A DNA stretch of 8,413 nt from an uncultured Clostridia bacterium (lineage in GTDB: Bacteria > Bacillota > Clostridia > Christensenellales > Aristaeellaceae), in the NCBI GenBank assembly GCA_946496415.1, contig CAMMGP010000037.1:1-8413 (forward strand). The letters are read 5' to 3'. Below the pieces are notes generated by a model that worked only from the letters and a program-made list of their open reading frames with translations, was not told the DNA's origin and searched no databases. This document shows positions 1 to 6,460 of the stretch, in pieces (position 1 is the stretch's first letter; every line of letters begins with the position of its first letter). A program made the translations under genes and the position numbers.

Positions 1-1
1 G

Positions 2-2311
2 CGACTCCAGATAGCGGCGCGACCCCTCCGCAATCAGCTCCCCGAGTGCCTGGGCCACAGTTCGGGTCATGTCCTGGGCTCGCTCTCGCACGCCCTTGGA
101 CAGACCGCCATAGAAATCGAAGCCGTGCTTGGTTCGCCCGGCGGCCTCGCCGCCGCCGCGGACGGCACGCTCTACATACTCGCCGGCGACGCGCTCTACA
201 CGCTCGCGGCGGGGGAGAGCGCCCCGGCGCGCCAAATGCTGGCGCTGGAAGAAGAAACGCTGGAAGCGGGCGTGACGCGGCGATACGAAGCCGTCGCTCT
301 CGTATCGCTGCCGGAGCGCCCGGCGCTGCTCGTCGCCGAGATCGTCCGCGGGGACTTTGGCGACGGGGAACCGCTTGAAACCGTGGAAGCTGTCCGTCTC
401 CGCGAGCTGTCGCCGGACGGCATGGGCGAGGAGATTTGCGAACTGGACTGGTATGATCTCCTGCGCGCCGGCGAAAGCGGCGAACGCCTGCCCGAGGTCA
501 GCCTGCCCGTGGTTGCGGGCGACGCCCTTTGCTTCCGCAGCGAGCAGTCCGGCGCGGAGATCGTCGCCGTCACCGACCTGAATAGCGGCGATACGGAAGC
601 ATACTACATCGACGAACTGGCGGACGGGGCCACGCTGGAAGGGCTGTGCGCCTACAAGGATGGAACCGCCCTCGTCCTCACCGTTCAGTGGGGAGAGACG
701 CAGAACGCCTGCGCCCTCCACGCCCTCGACCCGGCGGAAGGGACGTTTGAACCGCTGGCAACCTTCTCCTGCCCGACCTCCGCCTGCCCCGCCGGCCCTG
801 CCTACGACGCGGCCTCGGACACGCTCTACCTCGCCCTTTCCGGCGAATTGCAGGCGCTCCCCGGCCTCGACCCGGCCCAAATGCGCCCCGTAGCCGCCAT
901 GCCGCTGGAGCGCATGAACGACGTATCGCCCGTGCTGCTTAATGGCGCGTACATCGCCGGCAACGGCGACGCCGTGGTGCGCCGCGCCACCGACCCGGCA
1001 CAGCGCGCGCAGACGCGCCTCATCATCCAGAACGGCTACACCGCCTCGCTGGAGAACGCTTATTACGACTTCATGGCCGCGCGCGGCGATGTGGAGGCGA
1101 CGCTCACGGACTTTGGCGGCGACCTCGTGCAGTCCCTGCTGGGAAAGTCCCAGGAGGTGGACATCTACTGCGCGGACGCGCAGCTCCCTGCCTACGAAGC
1201 AGCCCTTTCCCGCGGCTACCTGCCCGCCATTGAAGACGAGGCCGTGCAGGCCTTCGTCGAAAGCTGCTATCCCTTTGTGCGCGAAGTGTGCATGCGCGAT
1301 GGGGAAGCGGTGGCCGTGCCCACGGGCATGGTGCTGCGCACGCGCCTTGGCTGCAACGAAGAACTGCTGGGCGCTTTGGGCATGGCGCGCGAGGAACTGC
1401 CTGCGACGTGGCCGGACTTCTTCGCCTCGCTGGAAGGACTCTCGCAGCGCGTGGAGGCCATCCCCGGCGCGACGCTCTTTGAGAGTGGGGAGGATTTGGA
1501 AAGCCTGCGGCAGGCGCTGCTCACCGCACTGCTCGACGATTGCGTCGCCGCCTTTGCCCGCCCGGAGAACGGCTATGCCTTCGACGCCTCCGCCCTGCGC
1601 GCCGCGCTCGCGGCCTTCGAGGCCGTCCCGTGGGAAGCGTTTGTCCCTGAAACGGGCGATGGGGAAGGAGAAACGCCGTCCAATGGCGAAATGAGCATGA
1701 GCGCGGCCTCCGCCGCCGTCTCCGCCCCGGAAAACACCGCCCTGTTCTCTCTCAACGTGGATGGCGGCGCGCGCGAGGGCGCGTCTGGCGGCTTCGCGCT
1801 TTTGCCGCTGGCCATTGCCGAGGGCGAAGAAGCGCTGGTGCTGGCCGAGGTCAGCGTCGCCTTTGTCAACCCCTACGCGCAGCGCCCCGAAGAGGCGGAG
1901 GACTTCCTCGCCACGCTTGTATCCTCCATGGATGGCGTACTCAAACTCCAGCTCGCGCCCGGGGGCGCGCCTCTCGCCCGCGCGGACTATGAAGCGCGCC
2001 TCGCCGCCTACGATGAGCGCCTCGCCGCCCTGCGCGCGCAGGGCGAAGAAGCACAGGCAGCTTACATCGCCTGCGAAGCCGAGCGCGAACAGTACGCCTC
2101 AAGCGGCGGCTGGCTGGCCAGCGAAGCAAGCCTCGCGCGCTACCGCGCCCTTGCGGAAAATATCGCGCCCGCGCGCGATCTCGGCCTTGCCGGCGGCGAG
2201 GCGGCATGGTACGCGCGCGTCCAGCAGTATCTGGATGGCGCGATCACCGCCGATGCCTTCGTCGCCGAACTGGAAAGCTCTTTGCAGATGATGGCCCAGG
2301 AAGGGTATTAA
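2..2311 (+). CDS. Propeller-SBP fusion protein, copy 1 (5'-partial extracellular solute-binding protein)
   Basis: Probable binding protein for the sugar-type ABC permeases encoded downstream, acting outside the membrane; substrate unknown. The frame is open from the left edge, with no ATG in it before position 125. The GTG at 125 has no Shine-Dalgarno and would remove any signal peptide, so I treat the gene as 5'-truncated. Counting from the GTG, residues about 12-290 hold strand-turn repeats of propeller type, such as DGTLYILAGDALYTL and SDTLYLALSGELQALPG. Residues about 297-728 resemble an SBP: EVDIYC near 344-349, RGYLPAI near 363-369, an ATWPDFF-type motif at 427-433, VAFVNPY near 578-584, and a final ITADAF...LQMM helix. 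A low-complexity Gly/Glu/Ser/Ala stretch lies at 509-535 and a charged, probably coiled-coil segment at 619-660. It aligns along its length with the next gene. That alignment starts at about nt 103; the codons before it do not resemble a secretion signal and may not belong to this gene. The SBP part is more certain than the propeller. Confidence 0.75.
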   Translation, partial: RLQIAARPLRNQLPECLGHSSGHVLGSLSHALGQTAIEIEAVLGSPGGLAAAADGTLYILAGDALYTLAAGESAPARQMLALEEETLEAGVTRRYEAVALVSLPERPALLVAEIVRGDFGDGEPLETVEAVRLRELSPDGMGEEICELDWYDLLRAGESGERLPEVSLPVVAGDALCFRSEQSGAEIVAVTDLNSGDTEAYYIDELADGATLEGLCAYKDGTALVLTVQWGETQNACALHALDPAEGTFEPLATFSCPTSACPAGPAYDAASDTLYLALSGELQALPGLDPAQMRPVAAMPLERMNDVSPVLLNGAYIAGNGDAVVRRATDPAQRAQTRLIIQNGYTASLENAYYDFMAARGDVEATLTDFGGDLVQSLLGKSQEVDIYCADAQLPAYEAALSRGYLPAIEDEAVQAFVESCYPFVREVCMRDGEAVAVPTGMVLRTRLGCNEELLGALGMAREELPATWPDFFASLEGLSQRVEAIPGATLFESGEDLESLRQALLTALLDDCVAAFARPENGYAFDASALRAALAAFEAVPWEAFVPETGDGEGETPSNGEMSMSAASAAVSAPENTALFSLNVDGGAREGASGGFALLPLAIAEGEEALVLAEVSVAFVNPYAQRPEEAEDFLATLVSSMDGVLKLQLAPGGAPLARADYEARLAAYDERLAALRAQGEEAQAAYIACEAEREQYASSGGWLASEASLARYRALAENIAPARDLGLAGGEAAWYARVQQYLDGAITADAFVAELESSLQMMAQEGY

Positions 2312-2322
2312 ACTGTTCCGGG

Positions 2323-2338
2323 GCGGCCCATGGGCCGC
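2323..2338. repeat. 16-bp perfect palindrome between the two SBP genes
   Basis: GCGGCCCATGGGCCGC is its own reverse complement. It lies 11 nt after the first SBP gene's TAA and ends 2 nt before the ribosome site of the next gene. In RNA it could form a 6-bp GC stem closed by a CATG loop. No T-run follows, so it is not an intrinsic terminator. It could stabilise the 3' end of the upstream message or affect access to the next ribosome site; both roles are inference. Confidence 0.5.
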
Positions 2339-2340
2339 GG

Positions 2341-2347
2341 AAAGGAG
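2341..2347 (+). promoter_or_regulatory. Ribosome binding site fixing the start of the second SBP gene
   Basis: AAAGGAG lies 6 nt before the ATG at 2354. This selects 2354 over the in-frame ATG at 2330, which sits inside the palindrome, has no good Shine-Dalgarno, and would add eight residues in front of a textbook signal peptide. Confidence 0.8.
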
Positions 2348-2353
2348 CGGAAA

Positions 2354-4681
2354 ATGAAGAAATTTCTCTCACTGCTCATGGCGCTGGCGCTTGCGGCGCT
2401 GCCCCTGACGGCCTTTGCCGCGCCTGGCGATGCGCTCCTTTTGCGCGCGGATGGTGAGCACGGTGTGGATCTGCGCGGCCTCATAGAAGTGGACGGTACG
2501 GTATACATGTTCACCTATAATGATGAACTCTATACGCTCGCGCCCGGCGCGGACGCGCCCGAACGCCGCGCCTTTCAGACCCCTCAGCCGGAAGAAGAGG
2601 ATGAAGGCGTCATCCTCTACCCATACATCGCTGCATTCATCGCCTACGATGGCGCGCCCTGCGTTATCGTCACCGAAACCCTTACAGAGACCGAAGGGGA
2701 GGGCGAGGACGCAGAATACTTCAGTACCTGCGAGGGCGCGTGGCTCTACGCGCTTGCGTTCGATGAAGAGGGAAATGCCTCCGTTGGCGAAGAACTCGTG
2801 GAGCTGGACTGGTTCGGCCTTGTCCAGGGGAATGGCTATTATGAGAATTACGCCCAGTGCGACCGTCCCTTCGTAGCCGACGGGTTCCTCTATTTTACCA
2901 GCTACGACGAAAGCGGCAACGACATCTTTATTGCCACCGACCTCGCAGATGGCGATACCGACGTCTACTATCCCGCCGATCTCGGCATGGACGCCCGCCT
3001 TGAGGAACTATGCGCCTATAAGGATGGCCTGCTGCTGGCCATGGCTATCGACTACGGCGAGAATGGCAACACCATCCGCTTCCACGCCGTTGATCTTGAA
3101 GAAGAGACGGTAGAGCCGCTAGCCGAGATTACCCCGGACGGCTATGCCTACCCGGACGGCCTCGCCTACCGGGGGGTCAACGATACGCTCTACTTCGCCA
3201 TGGACGGCGAGATTTGGGCGTTACCGGGCATGGACGCGGAAAAGCTGCAATCCGTAGCCTCCGTCCCGGTGGAGGCGTCCTACGACGTGCGCCCCGTGAT
3301 TACGGAAGAGGGCTACTATATCACCGGCAATTATGAAGCCGTCGTGCGCCGCAACACCGATCCCACCCTGCGCGCCGACGTCCGCCTTACCGTGCAGAAG
3401 AACTACAATTCCACGATCGACAACGCCTACTACGCTTTCACCGCCGAATATGGCGATGTGGAAGTGGTTATGACCCAACAGACGCAGGACGTGGTACAGG
3501 CGATGATGAACCGCTCTGCGGACGTGGATATCTACTGCCTGAGCGTCGATTCGGCAGAGTATGAGGCCGTTTATTCGCGCGGCTACATGGCGGAACTGAC
3601 GGAAAGCGAGGAGCTTTCTGCCTTCATAGACAGTCTCTATCCCTTCGCGCGCGAGGCCTGCGTGAAGGATGGCGAACTTTTGGGCGTGCCCGTGGAGTTT
3701 TACGCAAACAGCATGGGCTACGATCCCGAGGCTTTCGCCCGCCTTGGCCTCACCGGGGAAGACGTGCCCACCACATGGCAGGCGTTTTTTGAAAGCCTCG
3801 AACCGCTGGCGGCGAAGGTGGCCGAAGTCGAGGGCATGACCCTCTTTGACGGCTTTGAGGACTACGGCAGCGCCCGCTTCATGCTTCTGGATACGATGCT
3901 CGCCAGCTACATGGCCTACATCTCCCAGCCCGGAAGCGAACTGGCGTTTGATACCGAGGCCTTCCGCGGCGCGCTCAACGCCTGCGAAGCGGTCGATTGG
4001 ACGGCGCTTGGCCTCGCCGAACCCGAGGATATGAATGGATACAGCTGGACATCCAGCAGCGGCGAAAGCACGCACGACGCCCTCTTTTCCAGCTACGGCA
4101 ACCCCATCGCTGATACCTACGCCGTGCAGGGCGCGTTCCAGCCGCTGCCGCTGGGCTTTGATGGAACCCCCCAGCTCTCCGCGCAGATGACCGTCGCCTT
4201 CGTCAATCCCTTCTCCGAGCACCGCGAGGAGGCTATCGCCTTTTTGGAGGCCGTCGCGCGCGAGATGGAGCCGCTTCTAAAGATACAGCTTTGCCCGGAG
4301 GAAAACGAGCCGGTGAAAAATCCCAATTACGATGCCAATCTCGCCGCCTACGATCAGAGCATCGCCGACGCGCAGGCGCAGCTGGACGGGGCGCAGACCG
4401 ATGAAGACCGGCAGGCCTATGCGGAGTTGCTCGCCGAATACGAACAGGCGCGCGAGGACTTTCTCCGCTACGACGCCTGGCAGGCCAGCGCGGAGAGCAT
4501 CGCGCGCTACCGCGAATTTGCCCCGCAGATCATCGTCATCCGCAACCTCGGCATGGGTGGCGACAACGCCTCCGCCTTCTACGAATTGCAGAACCAGTTT
4601 ACGCAGGGCCTGATCACCGCCGACGAGTTCATCGAGGGCGTGGACGGCAAATTGCAGATGATGATGCTCGAGGGCATGTAG
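2354..4681 (+). CDS. Propeller-SBP fusion protein, copy 2 (secreted solute-binding protein, 775 aa)
   Basis: Likely extracellular solute receptor for the permease pair that follows. Residues 1-22 are a type I signal peptide: KK, a Leu/Ala-rich core, and a probable AFA|AP cleavage site. There is no lipobox cysteine, unlike most Firmicute SBPs. Residues about 24-340 contain repeated short strands (GTVYMF with DELYTL; GFLYFTSYDESGNDIFIATD; DTLYFAMDGEIWALPG), consistent with a roughly six-bladed propeller. Residues 341-775 carry SBP hallmarks: ADVDIYC at 389-395, SRGYMAEL at 408-415, DGELLGVP at 439-446, PTTWQAFF at 472-479, VAFVNPF followed by EHREEAIAFLE at 614-632, and a C-terminal ITADEF...GKLQMM helix. 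An Ala/Gln/Glu-rich, probably coiled-coil segment lies near 657-705. At 775 residues it is nearly twice the usual ~400-450 of this SBP class. No C-terminal wall anchor is seen. The solute class cannot be read; sugar or oligosaccharide is suggested only by the permeases. Confidence 0.82.
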   Translation: MKKFLSLLMALALAALPLTAFAAPGDALLLRADGEHGVDLRGLIEVDGTVYMFTYNDELYTLAPGADAPERRAFQTPQPEEEDEGVILYPYIAAFIAYDGAPCVIVTETLTETEGEGEDAEYFSTCEGAWLYALAFDEEGNASVGEELVELDWFGLVQGNGYYENYAQCDRPFVADGFLYFTSYDESGNDIFIATDLADGDTDVYYPADLGMDARLEELCAYKDGLLLAMAIDYGENGNTIRFHAVDLEEETVEPLAEITPDGYAYPDGLAYRGVNDTLYFAMDGEIWALPGMDAEKLQSVASVPVEASYDVRPVITEEGYYITGNYEAVVRRNTDPTLRADVRLTVQKNYNSTIDNAYYAFTAEYGDVEVVMTQQTQDVVQAMMNRSADVDIYCLSVDSAEYEAVYSRGYMAELTESEELSAFIDSLYPFAREACVKDGELLGVPVEFYANSMGYDPEAFARLGLTGEDVPTTWQAFFESLEPLAAKVAEVEGMTLFDGFEDYGSARFMLLDTMLASYMAYISQPGSELAFDTEAFRGALNACEAVDWTALGLAEPEDMNGYSWTSSSGESTHDALFSSYGNPIADTYAVQGAFQPLPLGFDGTPQLSAQMTVAFVNPFSEHREEAIAFLEAVAREMEPLLKIQLCPEENEPVKNPNYDANLAAYDQSIADAQAQLDGAQTDEDRQAYAELLAEYEQAREDFLRYDAWQASAESIARYREFAPQIIVIRNLGMGGDNASAFYELQNQFTQGLITADEFIEGVDGKLQMMMLEGM

Positions 4682-4693
4682 CAAAATACGAAA

Positions 4694-4712
4694 CGCGCGC
4701 ATCCGCCGCGCG
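4694..4712 (+). repeat. Stem-loop between SBP and permease genes
   Basis: CGCGCG at 4694-4699 can pair with CGCGCG at 4707-4712 around a 7-nt loop, immediately upstream of the ribosome site at 4714. There is no T-run, so termination is unlikely. Stem-loops between binding-protein and permease genes are known in the malE-malF arrangement of enteric bacteria, where they help make the binding protein in excess. A similar role here is inference. Confidence 0.4.
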
Positions 4713-4713
4713 G

Positions 4714-4720
4714 GGGAGGA
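4714..4720 (+). promoter_or_regulatory. Ribosome binding site for the GTG-started permease gene
   Basis: GGGAGGA is 6 nt upstream of the GTG at 4727. It supports this non-ATG start, which gives an N-terminus (MFTRKRSALLYLLPG) typical of UgpA/LacF-type permeases. Confidence 0.75.
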
Positions 4721-4726
4721 AGAAAC

Positions 4727-5581
4727 GTGTTTACCCGCAAGCGCTCGGCGCTTCTCTACCTGCTGCCGGGCCTTATCGGCCTGACGCTGTTCTACATCGT
4801 GCCGTTCATCGGCGGCATCTATTACAGTCTCACCGACGGCAGTTATAAAAACGCCTTTGTCGGCCTGCAAAACTACATAAACATCTGGAAAAACGAAATG
4901 TTCCTGCTGGGGCTGAAAAACACGCTGGAACTGTCGCTGATCTGCACGCCGCTGGTGTGGGCGCTGTCGTTCATCGTCGCCGTGCTCCTGAACCGTCTGA
5001 AACCCGGCGGGTCGTTCTTCCGCAACAGCATCCTCATGCCCTATCTGATGCCCTCCTCGGCGATGCTGCTGATCTGGCTGGTGCTGTTCGATTATGGCGG
5101 CGTCATCAACCGTCTGGTCACGTCGCTGGGGCTTATGCGCGTTTCCTGGCTGGAGGGGGCGGCGCTGCGCGTGCCGGTCATCCTCATGTTCGTGTGGAAA
5201 AACCTCGGCTTTGCCGTGGTCATCTTTCTGGCGGCGCTGCAATCCATCCCCGAGCCCTTGTATGAATATGCCCGTTTGGAGGGCGCGGGCTTTTTCCGCC
5301 AGGCGTTCTCCATCACGCTGCCCATGGTGGTGCCCAGCGCCTTTCTCGTGTTCGTGCTCTCGTGGATCAACGCCTTCAAGATCTTCAAGGAGGTCTACTT
5401 CATCGGCGGCGCCTACCCGGACGAGGCCGTCTATACACTGCAAAACTACATGAACAACATGTTCGGCAAACTCAACTACCAGAATGTCACCACCGCAGCC
5501 TACAGCTTCGCCATCATCGTCTTTATCATCTTCGGCGCGCTGTTCTTCATGCAGAAGCGGTTGCAGGACAGGCTCAATTAG
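4727..5581 (+). CDS. Carbohydrate ABC transporter permease, MalF/UgpA/LacF type
   Basis: Integral membrane subunit that forms, with the next gene's product, the translocation pore of a binding-protein-dependent importer of the sugar (CUT1) class. The 284-residue length fits UgpA/LacF-like proteins, which lack the long periplasmic loop of enteric MalF. Six membrane segments are visible at roughly 8-27, 66-90, 103-122, 147-170, 200-216 and 260-277. The cytoplasmic EAA loop that docks on the ATPase is EYARLEGAGFFRQAFSITLP at 180-199, with the conserved Gly and the LP end; its first residues read EYA rather than EAA, a common variant. It starts 45 nt after the SBP gene and stops 9 nt before the partner permease. 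No ATPase is encoded in the window, so a shared MsmK-type protein or one encoded elsewhere is expected. The fold and role are clear; the substrate is not. Confidence 0.93.
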   Translation: MFTRKRSALLYLLPGLIGLTLFYIVPFIGGIYYSLTDGSYKNAFVGLQNYINIWKNEMFLLGLKNTLELSLICTPLVWALSFIVAVLLNRLKPGGSFFRNSILMPYLMPSSAMLLIWLVLFDYGGVINRLVTSLGLMRVSWLEGAALRVPVILMFVWKNLGFAVVIFLAALQSIPEPLYEYARLEGAGFFRQAFSITLPMVVPSAFLVFVLSWINAFKIFKEVYFIGGAYPDEAVYTLQNYMNNMFGKLNYQNVTTAAYSFAIIVFIIFGALFFMQKRLQDRLN

Positions 5582-5586
5582 GAGGG
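5580..5586 (+). promoter_or_regulatory. Ribosome binding site overlapping the upstream stop codon
   Basis: AGGAGGG shares its first two bases with the TAG ending the first permease gene and lies 4 nt before the ATG at 5591. A ribosome terminating there would sit on the next initiation site, which favours translational coupling and equal amounts of the two pore subunits. Confidence 0.75.
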
Positions 5587-5590
5587 CGCG

Positions 5591-6448
5591 ATGCGGACAC
5601 TGCGAAAAAAACACGTCATTTCCCGCGCCCTTTTGACGCTTGTGGCGCTCATCATCCTCCTGCCGGTCGTCCTGACGGCGCTCTACTCGTTCTTCTCCCC
5701 GGAGGAAATCAAGGCCTTTATGGAAACGCGCGGCAACTACGATGCCTCCGTGTGGATGGAAATCAAACTGGCCCCGCGCGTGTTTTCCTTGAGCCAGTAC
5801 TACAACATACTCATCGAGGACGTGTCGGTGCTGCGCCTTCTGTGCAACTCGGCCATGTACACCGTGGCCATCCTCCTGGGGCAGGCGCTCGTCATCCCCG
5901 CCATGGCCTACGCCTTGAGTCGCTTTAAGTTCCGCGGGCGGGACGCCATTTTCTTCATCGTCATCATGCTCATGCTTTTGCCCTTTCAGGTGACGATGGT
6001 GCCCAATGTGCTCACGCTGCGGGCGATGGGACTTCTCAACACCGCCTGGGCGGTGATCCTGCCCACCTGCTTTGCGCCATTTTACATCTTTCTCGTGCGC
6101 CAGTTCATGGTGGGCCTGCCCCGGGAAATCCTCGAGGCGGCGGAGGTGGACGGCGCGGGCACATTCCGCTGCTTCATCCACGTGGCGCTGCCGGTCTGCC
6201 GCCCAATTCTCGGCGCGGCGGTGGCGCTGTCGTTCGCCGATTGCTGGAATCTGGTGGAACAGCCGCTCACTTATCTGGCCGGGCAGACGCAACTCATGCC
6301 CCTCTCGGTGATGTTCAACCAGCTTACGGAAAACCCCTCCGGCGTGGAATTTGCCGGCGCGGCGCTCTACATCCTTCCGGCGCTGCTGATCTATCTCTAT
6401 TTTCAGAAGGATATACTCTCCGGCATACAGCTTACGGAGCTCAAATAG
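5591..6448 (+). CDS. Carbohydrate ABC transporter permease, MalG/UgpE type
   Basis: Second pore-forming subunit of the CUT1-class importer, paired with the product of the preceding gene. At 285 residues it matches the MalG/UgpE/MsmG family. The N-terminus is basic, followed by a membrane helix at about 12-33. The extracytoplasmic loop at 35-82 ends in the usual region before a CNS motif (85-87). Further helices lie near 88-108, 118-138, 150-170, 203-220 and 254-272. The EAA motif at 182-201 (EAAEVDGAGTFRCFIHVALP) is canonical. The C-terminus FQKDILSGIQLTELK resembles the usual MalG-type ending after the last helix. Strong coupling to the upstream gene is expected from the stop/ribosome-site overlap. 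The N-terminal loop is somewhat longer than in many homologues (the segment around 37-62), which might relate to the unusually large binding proteins; that is speculation. Confidence 0.93.
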   Translation: MRTLRKKHVISRALLTLVALIILLPVVLTALYSFFSPEEIKAFMETRGNYDASVWMEIKLAPRVFSLSQYYNILIEDVSVLRLLCNSAMYTVAILLGQALVIPAMAYALSRFKFRGRDAIFFIVIMLMLLPFQVTMVPNVLTLRAMGLLNTAWAVILPTCFAPFYIFLVRQFMVGLPREILEAAEVDGAGTFRCFIHVALPVCRPILGAAVALSFADCWNLVEQPLTYLAGQTQLMPLSVMFNQLTENPSGVEFAGAALYILPALLIYLYFQKDILSGIQLTELK

Positions 6449-6460
6449 GGGGACGGACGC

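Noticed and set aside
125..127. GTG as the true start of the first SBP gene
   Set aside because: No Shine-Dalgarno precedes it, it would leave a protein without a signal peptide, and homology to the paralogue continues several codons upstream.
942..1694. A 250-codon plus-strand open frame overlapping the first SBP gene
   Set aside because: Arg/Pro/Ala/Ser-rich frameshifted reading of the SBP gene; the other frame aligns with the paralogue throughout.
2323..2338. Intrinsic transcription terminator between the SBP genes
   Set aside because: The dyad is strong but is followed by GGAAAGGAGCGGAAAATG, with no T-run, and the next gene starts within 16 nt.
3221..4222. A 333-codon minus-strand open frame inside the second SBP gene
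   Set aside because: His/Gly/Arg-rich antisense shadow of a well-supported gene; no ribosome site or domain pattern.
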